Assembly: GCF_023910635.1 (NCBI RefSeq)
Contig: NZ_JAAVVZ010000003.1
Location: forward strand, 62,001 to 126,000
Origin: Sphingorhabdus sp.
GTDB taxonomy: Bacteria > Pseudomonadota > Alphaproteobacteria > Sphingomonadales > Sphingomonadaceae
DNA length: 64,000 nt
Direction of reading: 5' to 3'
Shown: piece by piece, positions 17,615 to 26,669 of the stretch
How the letters are laid out: the number at the start of each line of letters is the position of its first letter
Numbering within the stretch: the stretch's first letter is position 1
Notes under the pieces: generated by a model
What the model was told of the DNA's origin: nothing
The model's input: the letters and a program-made list of their open reading frames with translations, nothing else
Database searches by the model: none
Made by a program: the position numbers and the translations under genes

Positions 17615-18492
17615 GATTTGTCTGAATTCTGTATAGGATTTAGCTTATTCGGAAACGAAATTATCAAATACCCAAACAGCATAAGAATTACTTTTATGCT
17701 GTGCACCATCCGAACACTCATTCGAAGCGATTTGTACAAAAGACGATCAAAAACAGAAAGTTTGTTCAGAATTTCTGGAGCAACATAGGCGCCCATTTTT
17801 GACATCGCCAGGGCCTTGCTTCGCAGAGAAAATTTGTCTTTTATTTCGTTTGTAGAACCAGGATAGAAGTCCCAGCCCTTGTGAATAACTGACAATTCCG
17901 GTGAAGTTCTGCACGTATAGTAATGCGGCTTAAATAGACGCGCATGACCTATCCGAAATCTAAATCCGAATAAAAAATAGTCATTTCTATAAATTGCAGC
18001 AGTTGTATCAACTGGTGCAATAATGTTGCTACCAATATTTGATCCACTAAGCAGTTTTTTTTCGAGTTCGAATGTTTCCTGAAGTATTTTATTATCTTTT
18101 ATATTATCAAGAGACAAATTTAGTCCCAGTTTTCCAATACATCTATGTTGGTTCATTTCAGTTAACATTTGAGTCAGCCAGCAGTCGCCGTCTCTGGGCT
18201 CAGGGAATATTATATCTGCGTCGGAAAATACGTAATATTGGCCATCGATCCAATTATTATGTTCCAATGCTAAATTAAATCCATATATCCAGTTGTTGTG
18301 TTTATTTTGAATATAATGCGCATCGGGTAATTGTGCGATTTGATTTTTCACATACTCGAGCGCCGCAGAGCTGTCTGATTTATTGTCCACCACAAAGAGG
18401 CGATATGGATATCGAGTGTTGGCAACAATCGAGTTAATGCACATCAAAAGTATATCTGGTTGATTATGATGCAACAGGACGATCTGGATCAT
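17611..18492 (-). CDS. GT2-family glycosyltransferase
   Basis: A 293-aa protein starting MIQIVLLHHNQPDILLMCINS, with the nucleotide-binding FVVDNKSDS (residues ~34-42) and the DxD-type FSDADIIFPEPRDGD (residues ~89-103). The C-terminal portion is basic with a hydrophobic patch near residues 260-278, suggesting membrane association. It overlaps the polymerase gene by 4 bp and starts 1 bp after the WbsX-like gene stop. Sugar specificity cannot be read from the sequence. Confidence 0.8.
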   Translation of the reverse strand: MIQIVLLHHNQPDILLMCINSIVANTRYPYRLFVVDNKSDSSAALEYVKNQIAQLPDAHYIQNKHNNWIYGFNLALEHNNWIDGQYYVFSDADIIFPEPRDGDCWLTQMLTEMNQHRCIGKLGLNLSLDNIKDNKILQETFELEKKLLSGSNIGSNIIAPVDTTAAIYRNDYFLFGFRFRIGHARLFKPHYYTCRTSPELSVIHKGWDFYPGSTNEIKDKFSLRSKALAMSKMGAYVAPEILNKLSVFDRLLYKSLRMSVRMVHSIKVILMLFGYLIISFPNKLNPIQNSDKS

Positions 18493-18493
18493 A

Positions 18494-19633
18494 TCAATAT
18501 CGTTCTTTCATAGCCTGAGATATAGCCTCAAGGTATTGCCGCTCTTCGTCAAAGCTCGGTTCAACGAAATTGCCCTCGGCCCACTCGTTCCAGGATTTCA
18601 GAAAAATAAACCTAGGCTTCCCGTCTTGATTAACAAAATCAGATTTTTCAATTGCTGCTTTAAGCACGTCCTTAAATTTTTCAGGACTGCAGCCGGTTAA
18701 AACCAGTCCTCGCCGTCCAGATCTCGGTGTGTTGTCCCAGTTTGATATAACCGTGTGGTAGGCAGGAAAATTAAATTGGCTAAGATCGGGCAACATCTCC
18801 TTTGCCGCGTCGATATATGGAATACGCTGCGGACCAGTCAGACCACTTATTTTGCCTTTGATCCTTGCACTAATGGCATCGATGTAATGGCTGTTTTTAT
18901 GTTGGCTGTCTCGTCCGGTAATATTCATAATTACCGCCCCATCTAGCCCCATAGATTCGATTTGGTCAAATCGGCCGCTTGGATTTGGTGACCAAGTTCC
19001 CAAGATGTACAGATCAGGAAACCCGTCCGACCGGGCCAAACTTCTAAGTTTTTCATAATAGGCCAGCGAATTTTTAAGACCGTTGGGTCGGTATATGTAA
19101 AGCACGGGTCGATTGTCATGCTTTACATACCGGGGATCCAAGAAAAACCGCCTTAGCGTTGCATAATGAGAGCTTGCGTCGTCGGAAGGATACGTCTGCT
19201 CTACGAGGGTTTTTTTGGGTTGTCCGTGCCAAACACCAGTCCATGATTCATTTGCCCAGCCTAGGCAAAATGGGAAATCAATGTGCGGCGCGGCAAGAAG
19301 ATTTTCAAGTGGCTTTTCCAGCAATCTTCTGCCTCCAAACCAGTAATGCCAGTAGCAAAAACCATGAATTCCATAGCTTTGCGCGAGGTCAGCTTGTCGC
19401 TCTTGCGTTTCTGTTAACCGTAAGTCGTAGAATCCAAGCTCGCCGGGAAGTTTTGGCTGTTTATGACCGCGATACAAAGGCCGGGCTCTTGCAACATTAT
19501 GCCATTCGGTAAAGCCGGGGCCCCACCAATTACTATTTTCTTCAATGGGATGGAATTGGGGCAGATGAAACGCGAGTATCTTCGGCAAATTTTTACTTGC
19601 CACCTCTAGTCTATTTTTTTGCATTTTTTCCAT
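18494..19633 (-). CDS. WbsX-like (GH99-like domain) glycan protein
   Basis: A 379-aa soluble protein matching the WbsX family: LAFHLPQFHPIEENSNWWGPGFTEW near the N-terminus, HGFCYWHYWF, FCLGWANESWTG, and near the C-terminus FIFLKSWNEWAEGNFVEP. WbsX proteins occur in O-antigen and capsule loci and carry a GH99-like TIM barrel; their precise reaction is not established. The conserved acids (NE..W, WNEW.EG) are present. It starts 28 bp inside the acetyltransferase gene, so the two are translationally linked. Confidence 0.85.
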   Translation of the reverse strand: MEKMQKNRLEVASKNLPKILAFHLPQFHPIEENSNWWGPGFTEWHNVARARPLYRGHKQPKLPGELGFYDLRLTETQERQADLAQSYGIHGFCYWHYWFGGRRLLEKPLENLLAAPHIDFPFCLGWANESWTGVWHGQPKKTLVEQTYPSDDASSHYATLRRFFLDPRYVKHDNRPVLYIYRPNGLKNSLAYYEKLRSLARSDGFPDLYILGTWSPNPSGRFDQIESMGLDGAVIMNITGRDSQHKNSHYIDAISARIKGKISGLTGPQRIPYIDAAKEMLPDLSQFNFPAYHTVISNWDNTPRSGRRGLVLTGCSPEKFKDVLKAAIEKSDFVNQDGKPRFIFLKSWNEWAEGNFVEPSFDEERQYLEAISQAMKERY

Positions 19634-20262
19634 TCCATTGTGCGCTCATCATAATATTTGACGGGAACTGCAGGCGCGCCAACGACAATTGTATTAATCG
19701 GCACATTCTTAGTAACAACTGAATTTGCGCCAATAATCGCACCCGCGCCTATAACAACCGGACCTATAATAACAACGTTATCACCGATCCATACATTTGA
19801 GCCAATTTCCACTGCTCCATCGCAGTTAATATGTCGTTTGATCGGCGCTTCCATCGGATCGCTTTGATCTTGGCCAGTATATTTCCCGTGATTGTGGTCT
19901 GTAATATGCACCCCGCTTCCGATGAGGCAATCTTGTCCTATGCGAATGTGATTCACACATGCGACGTGCAAACGTTCAGAGGCTGAAAATTTTGCTCCGA
20001 TTTCAAGGATTGGGGTTCGGTTCGTCTCGCTTGGAACCACTTCTATCCAGGCGAAGCGGCCAACGGAGCAACCAGGCTGCGCCGCGATAAATGTTGTCCC
20101 GATAATTCTTGGCGCCCGACCAATAAACCCGCCTTGCCATCCATATAACAAAGCACGGTAACGTCCAGCGAAGCGTTCACTTGCCCGCGTTACGAAGGCA
20201 CTCAATTTTGAGAAACCTCTTTCAGAACGCCAAATGCGTTTCATTACTGCAATCTTTGACAT
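19606..20262 (-). CDS. left-handed beta-helix acyltransferase (WcaF/CatB type)
   Basis: A 218-aa protein with hexapeptide repeats in the C-terminal 120 residues: RIGQDCLIGSGVHITDHNHG (catalytic-type His), EIGSNVWIGDNVVIIGPVVIGAGAIIGANSVVTKNVP and VVGAPAVPVKYY. Such enzymes transfer acetyl groups from acetyl-CoA to sugars. This one probably O-acetylates the repeat unit. It is 9 bp downstream of the GT2 at 20272 and overlaps the WbsX-like gene. Confidence 0.87.
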   Translation of the reverse strand: MSKIAVMKRIWRSERGFSKLSAFVTRASERFAGRYRALLYGWQGGFIGRAPRIIGTTFIAAQPGCSVGRFAWIEVVPSETNRTPILEIGAKFSASERLHVACVNHIRIGQDCLIGSGVHITDHNHGKYTGQDQSDPMEAPIKRHINCDGAVEIGSNVWIGDNVVIIGPVVIGAGAIIGANSVVTKNVPINTIVVGAPAVPVKYYDERTMEWKKCKKID

Positions 20263-20271
20263 GTCACTGTC

Positions 20272-21255
20272 CTAATCAGTTTTATTCAATCGTCGCAGAA
20301 ATTGCGCAAAAATGTAAAAGGGCCATGCCAACGGACGTGGAAGCGCTATAATCGGCCTTACCAATAACTGGCGATAATAGTTTTTTCCGATCGCGTTACT
20401 CCAATTCGTAGGTAAATCCTCTTTCTGAAATTTACCGATATTTTTGAAGCGTAAATTCCACGCCAGTCTGGGAAGATAATCCAAGAAATGTGGTTTAAGT
20501 ATGGATTTACCAATTGAACTATCTTTGCCAAAGAAATTATCGATTATTTGCGGAAAATTCTGAAAGAATACTTTGAATACTTGGTATCCCCCGGTATTTC
20601 CTGAGGTTGCCAAAACACATTTATTCTTGACATAAAAAAACGGCCCGTCGGTCATTAGCAAAGGTAATATCCATCCGAGCTGTACTAACGATGTTCGATT
20701 GTAGCGGTCAACGGCGCGCATATCGATTACGTCCGTTAACCGTCGCTTATCAATCACCATCGCTGAAATATAGGTCAACCATGTATGTACCGTTGAAGCA
20801 AACGATAGTGCATTCAATTGCCTTATATTTAAGGATTGAACCAACTCCCCCTGATCCGGACTGCATACGCGGTCGACCCATTCACTTTGCATATATACCA
20901 ATGCCGGCTCTTTTTCTTCCAGCAACTGGATAACACTTGATAATATGCCACGTTTCGGCAGGTCGTCATCTCCAATTATCCAGAGCCAACGTGTTTGCAC
21001 GGAACGCACACAATGGAGAAAATTCTCATCCGCGCCTATATTTTCAGGATGTCGAAAACTAGCAAAGTTGGGCCATTCCTTCGCTACGCGATCGACGACA
21101 AGGGGAGTGGAGTCGGTGGAAGCATTGTCGGAAACAAACACCGTAACGGTGTCCAGTTGAGCGACTTCTTCGTGGAGAGCACGCAACAAAACGGCAAGAT
21201 TTTCGCTCCTATTGTAGGTCGGAACGAGTATCGTCAATAAAGGCTTGGTTTTCAT
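20272..21255 (-). CDS. GT2-family glycosyltransferase
   Basis: A 327-aa GT-A enzyme: LLTILVPTYNRSENLAVLLRAL, FVSDNASTDSTP, ENIGADENFLHCV and WLWIIGDDDLPKRG. The ADENF...W..GDDD layout is the one seen in abequosyl- and other dideoxyhexosyltransferases of Salmonella-type O antigens. That fits a locus making a CDP-3,6-dideoxyhexose and makes this the best candidate to transfer it. This assignment is an inference. The C-terminal 20 residues are hydrophobic and aromatic, suggesting membrane contact. It ends 9 bp before the acetyltransferase and starts 16 bp after the flippase gene. Confidence 0.82.
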   Translation of the reverse strand: MKTKPLLTILVPTYNRSENLAVLLRALHEEVAQLDTVTVFVSDNASTDSTPLVVDRVAKEWPNFASFRHPENIGADENFLHCVRSVQTRWLWIIGDDDLPKRGILSSVIQLLEEKEPALVYMQSEWVDRVCSPDQGELVQSLNIRQLNALSFASTVHTWLTYISAMVIDKRRLTDVIDMRAVDRYNRTSLVQLGWILPLLMTDGPFFYVKNKCVLATSGNTGGYQVFKVFFQNFPQIIDNFFGKDSSIGKSILKPHFLDYLPRLAWNLRFKNIGKFQKEDLPTNWSNAIGKNYYRQLLVRPIIALPRPLAWPFYIFAQFLRRLNKTD

Positions 21256-21271
21256 ATAGGCGCGTTAATGT

Positions 21272-22627
21272 TCAAGGAGATAAAATTGCGCTAGTTTGGC
21301 GCGACCTGTAGCGGATAAATAACAACAAAGTCCAAGGCATGCTCACAAATGCACCTACCATGGCGTAGCCCATCATCATTTCCGTAACATCTGAACGCAA
21401 CAGCCAGACCATTATAATGGTCGCTATTGCCGAAATAATTGATACGGGCAGCATCGGCTCCTCTCGATGAGCGCGCATATATGTAGCGGCCGAGTAAGAA
21501 GCTGTGTTAAGAACTGCAGAACAAGCGATCCAGAATAAGGTCGAGGCACTGGCAATTCGATGCACAGCCTCTAGTTCGGCTAACGTGGCAAGTTTGACAA
21601 TACCGACAATGGAAAATGCAATTGCAGCTGTGGCGAATACCGACCGTGCTGCGACCGACATGAATAACTGGTTCAATGCTCGGGGCTCTCGCCTTGACAC
21701 ATGCATCGTGAAGTTTGGTGCCTTTGCATTTATCCAACTTAAGCCAAGCGTCGTCACTGCATTAAATACGGTCATTGCCATGCCAACTCGACCGGCCACA
21801 ACAGCGCCGTGCGTAGCAAATGCTATGGGAGTGAACATATTATAGAGAAAGTAGCCGCTGACCCAACTGACGGCGATACGCCATTGCAATGGAAGAACAT
21901 CTCTTCTCCAATTTACCTCACTATTTTTCCGGTCTATTTTCCTAAATCCGGAAGCCTTTGAACGTAGCCAAAACCACGTCACAAACGACGACATGAGTGG
22001 TAACGACACCGTCGCCCAAAGTTCCAATCCTAATATAAGCAAAAGCCACAATAAGACATATCCGGCCATCGACTGCAATAAGCGCAGGCGCGCTACCTGG
22101 CCGACCTGCCCCAAGCCCTCGAATAATGCGAGTTTCGGACTTAGAAATAAATTGAAGGCCGTCAGCAATACTAGAACGACCCAGACTGGCGCCCAGTCGT
22201 AAATTGAAATAGACTGGTTATTTACAAAAAAGAAAATCCATCCGGCTGTCCCCGCGATTGCAGCAAATAATACAGCGGCAACTGCGAACCATCGACGTAC
22301 AAATCCAAAGATACCGCCAATCCGGTTGAGACGGTCTTCGTGCCCCAAAAACGTCCCATCTGGCTGTACCGTAATATGCGCGGCTTCATGGCTAATTAGA
22401 AGAACAATAACTTGGCTAAAACCGAGTTCAAAAAAGATCTGCAGTGCCAACAAACTCGCAAACGTATAAAAGAAGCCTTGCTGTAAAGGCGTTAACCAAA
22501 ATGGCACTATTAGCACCGTTAGGGCACCAGCAACTAGCGCCCATATCCTGTACAATAGCGTTAGCGACACATGAAAATCGAGGCCTGTCATCACTAACAT
22601 ACGCCTAAGCGACGCAGACAGACCCAT
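21272..22627 (-). CDS. Wzx-like polysaccharide flippase
   Basis: A 451-aa integral membrane protein with about 12 predicted segments and no soluble domain, as in the MOP/Wzx superfamily that flips lipid-linked repeat units across the inner membrane. The segment after TM2 (ISHEAAHITVQPDGTFLGHE) is an unusually long polar loop. The start at 22627 is preferred: AGGA lies six bases upstream, whereas the ATG five codons earlier has no ribosome site. It is preceded by 114 bp of AT-rich non-coding sequence, a possible internal promoter. Sequence conservation is weak, so the call rests on topology and context. Confidence 0.72.
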   Translation of the reverse strand: MGLSASLRRMLVMTGLDFHVSLTLLYRIWALVAGALTVLIVPFWLTPLQQGFFYTFASLLALQIFFELGFSQVIVLLISHEAAHITVQPDGTFLGHEDRLNRIGGIFGFVRRWFAVAAVLFAAIAGTAGWIFFFVNNQSISIYDWAPVWVVLVLLTAFNLFLSPKLALFEGLGQVGQVARLRLLQSMAGYVLLWLLLILGLELWATVSLPLMSSFVTWFWLRSKASGFRKIDRKNSEVNWRRDVLPLQWRIAVSWVSGYFLYNMFTPIAFATHGAVVAGRVGMAMTVFNAVTTLGLSWINAKAPNFTMHVSRREPRALNQLFMSVAARSVFATAAIAFSIVGIVKLATLAELEAVHRIASASTLFWIACSAVLNTASYSAATYMRAHREEPMLPVSIISAIATIIMVWLLRSDVTEMMMGYAMVGAFVSMPWTLLLFIRYRSRQTSAILSP

Positions 22628-22741
22628 CGCCTTTCCTGTCATTTACCGAATTTCAACGGTAAAATAAAAATCATGTGAAAACACTGATGCTGCAGTATGT
22701 TAACTTTTGCGATCACCTTTGGTAACTCACATCGTTCATAT

Positions 22742-23917
22742 TTATATCTGGTATTCATTTCTGCGCTTAAGCAAGAATTCATATTCATCGCAATTTAAAT
22801 CCCGGCCCAAATTCCACTCTGCTTTTTTCCGGTATTCGATCTGAAATTTGTTTTTGTCGAATTGAAATTTATCGGCGCCGACAAGGGCATTGGCGACGTG
22901 ATTTACATGCAGAATTGCTTGTCGAGTTGTTCGACTGATGTGTTTCGTGTAATTTTCAATCGTACTTTCGTCCATCTCAGCCAAACTGTAGGAATTAAAG
23001 AATAAATCCACGGAATTGTCTTCTAAATCCTGAATGACAAATGAGGGTAACAGCGCAATGTCATAACGCTTAATTGTATCGATATTTATATTCGGCTCAT
23101 CGCCATATAATAAAAATTTCTTTTCTGGAAAAAGATTCATCAGCTGATAGCTGGATATGCAAAGTATTTCTGGCAAATCCAGATTAATATAAGCGAGATT
23201 GTTTGGCATGATTTTATTTAAATAATATGCAAAGCCGCCAATGCCGCCGCCCAATTCCGCAACGACACTGCGTTGCTCATTTGACGCAACAAGCGACGAC
23301 GCAACATGCGCATAATAATATTGATAGTCGGAACCCGACCGTACAAAATCCTGCCCTACCCAAATGCCGTAGGGATTCCCGAAATTTTCGATATGTAGGT
23401 CTCGTGTTGTTACATTGGGCAGTAGTTTCTCAAGCAACCGATATCTGTACACGGCATCGATCAACATGCGTTTCAAAGCCAATTTGGAAGGTGCATTTTT
23501 AAAATATACCTTCTCCATATCTACTGGCATGCCAATTAGCCCAGTGCTTATTGAATTTCGGAAAAAATTATCCAACAGGTCACGCAAGCCTTCAGCGTCG
23601 CCCTGTCTCAACACATCAAGTAGCTTTGTCAGCGGCTTTTCATAAATCGGAACCCATTCATTGGATACCTTGTACAAATCATTTTGTTTGGAATGATCTT
23701 TTGCCGTGAGGGAATATGCGTCGATAATGCGTTGGGCAACTTGCGTACGCTCAATCTTACTGCGCGTAGACGAGGTCGGACGCGGCAGAAGGCCCTTTTG
23801 AACTGCTGCAATCTCATAAAGCGGATCGCGCTTGAATTCCGCATCCCAATAACGGTACGTCTTAACCATATTGTTAAATCGACGCGCCCTTGAGACTATT
23901 CGCTTAATTATATTCAA
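22742..23917 (-). CDS. putative sugar O-methyltransferase
   Basis: A 391-aa protein. Residues ~195-260 carry the signature of the 'putative sugar O-methyltransferase' family: LHIENFGNPYGI, YYYAHVASSL, VVAELGGGIGGFAYYL (SAM-binding glycine loop), YINLDLPEIL, then NSYSLAEMD. These enzymes are found in polysaccharide loci and methylate sugar hydroxyls with SAM. AT-rich like its neighbours. It follows the SDR gene after 45 bp and may act on the unusual sugar made by the CDP-sugar genes upstream. Confidence 0.8.
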   Translation of the reverse strand: MNIIKRIVSRARRFNNMVKTYRYWDAEFKRDPLYEIAAVQKGLLPRPTSSTRSKIERTQVAQRIIDAYSLTAKDHSKQNDLYKVSNEWVPIYEKPLTKLLDVLRQGDAEGLRDLLDNFFRNSISTGLIGMPVDMEKVYFKNAPSKLALKRMLIDAVYRYRLLEKLLPNVTTRDLHIENFGNPYGIWVGQDFVRSGSDYQYYYAHVASSLVASNEQRSVVAELGGGIGGFAYYLNKIMPNNLAYINLDLPEILCISSYQLMNLFPEKKFLLYGDEPNINIDTIKRYDIALLPSFVIQDLEDNSVDLFFNSYSLAEMDESTIENYTKHISRTTRQAILHVNHVANALVGADKFQFDKNKFQIEYRKKAEWNLGRDLNCDEYEFLLKRRNEYQI

Positions 23918-23962
23918 TGAACTGCTCCAGATGGATAAATGTTAGTGAATCTGCATAGCTTC

Positions 23963-24907
23963 TTAAATAATTGCTTTAGAATTGATTACGGAAAATGATT
24001 CCTCTAAAACAATATCTAACGAATTGCCGGATGGTTCGTATCCAAATTTCTCTGCTCGCCGATTATTTGAATAATAATTCATTTTCATTCCTGTCGAATC
24101 GATAATTTCAAACGATTCGCAAAATGAATATTTTAATTCATATTTTGATTTCATTGCGTTTAATAATGAAAATTTGTCGATGGGAGATTTAGTGTAACAG
24201 TCAATAACATCATTAGTGAGTGGGGAAGAAATAATTGACTGAATTAATCTGAAAAAATCACTTGGGCCGATGTAATCACGAACAATATTGACCTGATTTG
24301 TCTTAAGCGTTTTTCCAGATTTTATGGCTCTCAATATGTCTGTGATCAAGAACCGTTCCGAGATATCTTGTGTGCGACTGACATAATTGAAAACTCTTAC
24401 ATCAATTATCGGGAGATGGGGCAGCGCGCGATGACGACATTCAGCGTACATTTTGGCTACTGAATACCAATCTCGTGTAAGTAAGTGATTGATTGGGATC
24501 TCAGCATAAGTATTTTCGTCTGCGGGTTCATCAAATCTCGAGCCATAGGCTGCTCCGCTGCTCAAAAATATGTAACGGCACTCGGGATGCGCAGTCTGAT
24601 AGCGAACAGCCATTTCATCATATTTTAGTGTAACGTCAAAAATAGACGCACCCATCGCTATTGCCTGTGCTGGGTTCCCCACCCCTACGAAGTTTAAAAC
24701 TACATCGAAGTGTAGATCATGATGAAAATCTTCAAAACCTGCAACGGTATAAACACCGTGCAATTGCATGTCGCGAAGCCATGTGACTACTGCGTCTGGT
24801 CGCCTTGCAAACAAAATAAGATTATGCTGGGTTTGTGCAGCAAAAGATCGGATGAGATCTTTTGCAATTTGGCTAGTAGCGCCCAATATTGCTATGCGTT
24901 GAGTCAC
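23963..24907 (-). CDS. NAD-dependent epimerase/reductase (SDR), CDP-sugar module
   Basis: About 314 aa, extended-SDR fold: IAILGATSQIAKDLI (Rossmann), VVLNFVGVGNP, FLSSGAAYGS, and YSVAKMYAE (YxxxK). The family includes the reductases that finish CDP-tyvelose, abequose and yersiniose. The GTG start at 24907 overlaps the transketolase C-subunit stop (GTGA); a TTG at 24925 is an alternative. The coupling indicates that it acts directly after the transketolase step, plausibly reducing or epimerising the branched CDP-sugar, as YerF does in yersiniose synthesis. Substrate is inferred only from position. Confidence 0.75.
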   Translation of the reverse strand: MTQRIAILGATSQIAKDLIRSFAAQTQHNLILFARRPDAVVTWLRDMQLHGVYTVAGFEDFHHDLHFDVVLNFVGVGNPAQAIAMGASIFDVTLKYDEMAVRYQTAHPECRYIFLSSGAAYGSRFDEPADENTYAEIPINHLLTRDWYSVAKMYAECRHRALPHLPIIDVRVFNYVSRTQDISERFLITDILRAIKSGKTLKTNQVNIVRDYIGPSDFFRLIQSIISSPLTNDVIDCYTKSPIDKFSLLNAMKSKYELKYSFCESFEIIDSTGMKMNYYSNNRRAEKFGYEPSGNSLDIVLEESFSVINSKAII

Positions 24908-25824
24908 GGTAGGGAGAGCCCGCAAAATTCCGAAACGCGCCTGAGCACGGAATTATCGTCCAAGCCGTGCTCATGCAAAAGATATGCGTGTGAACCACAA
25001 TGAGAAGAAAAACGGTCTTCCACCCCAAGTCTCAACAACCGAGTTGGATGATCCTGACTAATAATTTCAGCTACTGCTCCGCCTAACCCGCCTAATATAG
25101 AATGCTCCTCGAGTGTTACCAAGCCTTTGGTAATACTTGCTGCGCTGCAGACATCCTTACTGTCCAGCGGCTTCAACATAGGCGCACTCCACGCCATCAG
25201 GTTGAGCTCTTCAGCAACACGAAGGGCGGTTACCGCCATTGCGCCTGTAGCAATGAGTCCAGGACGATCCGTTCGTCCATCTCGCAATTTAATTAATTGC
25301 CCGGATTTCAACGCATCTATCGGCCCAGTATGGACGTCGCCGCGATCTGATTTTCCCATACGGAGGTAAACGGGTTGCTTTGCAGAATACGCGTAATTCA
25401 TACACGATTCCATTTCAAATCTATCGGCCGGAGAAAGCACCGTCATATTGGGTATGCTTCGAGTACATGCAATATCTTCGGTTGATTGGTGACTGGTTCC
25501 TAAATGGCTGTAAACGAAACCTGCCCCGTCTCCCAAAAGAACGACCGGTAGATCATCATGAGCAATATCTAGCTTTATCTGTTCGATTGTTCGTATTGGT
25601 ACAAAGGCTGCCAACCCATATACAAATGGCCGAAAACCGACGCGCGCCAAACCCGCGGCCATGCCAACCATGTTTTGCTCAGCAATACCGGCATTAATAT
25701 ATTGCTTCGGGCATTCCCGCCGAAAATCGTCAAACAATGCATAGCCGTGATCGCCGGTCAGGAGCAGTACCTTACGGTCGGCTGATGCAAGGCGCACCAA
25801 AGCACTAGAAAAAGCGTCCCTCAC
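24904..25824 (-). CDS. transketolase-like C-terminal subunit
   Basis: A 306-aa protein equal to the pyrimidine-binding plus C-terminal domains of transketolase: INAGIAEQNMVGMAAGLARVGFRPFVYG (the Glu that activates thiamine diphosphate), FVYSHLGTSHQSTEDIA, VTLEEHSILGGLGGAVAE. GTG start overlapping the N-subunit stop (TAGTG), so the halves are translated together and form an alpha2beta2-type enzyme. Position between RfbH and an SDR argues that the acceptor is a CDP-keto-dideoxy sugar, not a pentose phosphate. Such split transketolases in glycan loci are known but most lack assigned reactions. Confidence 0.88.
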   Translation of the reverse strand: MRDAFSSALVRLASADRKVLLLTGDHGYALFDDFRRECPKQYINAGIAEQNMVGMAAGLARVGFRPFVYGLAAFVPIRTIEQIKLDIAHDDLPVVLLGDGAGFVYSHLGTSHQSTEDIACTRSIPNMTVLSPADRFEMESCMNYAYSAKQPVYLRMGKSDRGDVHTGPIDALKSGQLIKLRDGRTDRPGLIATGAMAVTALRVAEELNLMAWSAPMLKPLDSKDVCSAASITKGLVTLEEHSILGGLGGAVAEIISQDHPTRLLRLGVEDRFSSHCGSHAYLLHEHGLDDNSVLRRVSEFCGLSLP

Positions 25825-26669
25825 TACGCAGCTGCCCCGAGCGCAGCAATAGCATCGGCGTACGTTTGGCTATTCAGTCGTGTGTAGTGCCAGCTGTTGT
25901 CGGATTCCATGAATGGAACGCCTTTTCCCTTTACGGTAGTGGCGATCAAAGCCTTAGGTTTGCCTACTCCAGTCGCCCAAAGGCGGTGAATAGCCGAATC
26001 CAATTCGTCCTCATCATGTCCGTCAACTTCCAGCGTTTCAAAGCCAAAGCTTCGTAACTTAGATGCTAGGTCTCCAAGCGCCAAAACATCATCGGTCGGG
26101 CCCATTGCTTGAAATCCATTTTTGTCAACAATCATCATCAAGTTGTCAATCTTGTGATGTGCCGCTACCAATGCCCCTTCCCAGATTGGTCCTTCATTGA
26201 GCTCGCCATCACCGACAAGACAAAAGACCTTTTGCTCAGCTTTTTTGGACATTAAACCTAGTGCGATACCAACCCCGACTGAAAATCCGTGCCCCAACGA
26301 TCCTGACGTTACTTCAAGTCCAGGTACCCGTGAGTCTGATAAACCTTTTAAGTCACTTCCATCTTCAAAATAACCCTTGATTTGTTCGTCAGTTAACCAG
26401 CCTAACTCGTGCATACAGGCATATTGGGCCATGACACCATGCCCTTTGCTAAGGACAAGGTAATCCCGTCCGTCCGCCATTGGATTGTTGTCCGGATATC
26501 GCAAATGATTGCGATATAGCACGGTCAATATTTCGACGATCGAGAATGCACACCCGATATGCACTGTTGAACCAGAATATGCCATGTCCAACACCGTGCG
26601 CCGCATACGCGCGGGTAAAAAGCGATGATCACTATTGAGCAAGGTTGAATTTCGCATTTTTTTCGTCAT
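25824..26669 (-). CDS. transketolase-like N-terminal subunit
   Basis: A 281-aa protein corresponding to the pyrophosphate-binding domain: YSGSTVHIGCAFSIVEILTVLY, VLSKGHGVMAQYA, GSLGHGFSVGVGIALG and the thiamine-diphosphate/Mg motif GDGELNEGPIWEGALVAAHH...DKN. Its ATG overlaps the rfbH stop (TAATG) and its stop overlaps the partner subunit start. The pair would form a ketol-transferring enzyme. Housekeeping transketolase is normally a single 650-residue chain, so this split pair is probably specialised for the sugar pathway. Confidence 0.88.
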   Translation of the reverse strand: MTKKMRNSTLLNSDHRFLPARMRRTVLDMAYSGSTVHIGCAFSIVEILTVLYRNHLRYPDNNPMADGRDYLVLSKGHGVMAQYACMHELGWLTDEQIKGYFEDGSDLKGLSDSRVPGLEVTSGSLGHGFSVGVGIALGLMSKKAEQKVFCLVGDGELNEGPIWEGALVAAHHKIDNLMMIVDKNGFQAMGPTDDVLALGDLASKLRSFGFETLEVDGHDEDELDSAIHRLWATGVGKPKALIATTVKGKGVPFMESDNSWHYTRLNSQTYADAIAALGAAA

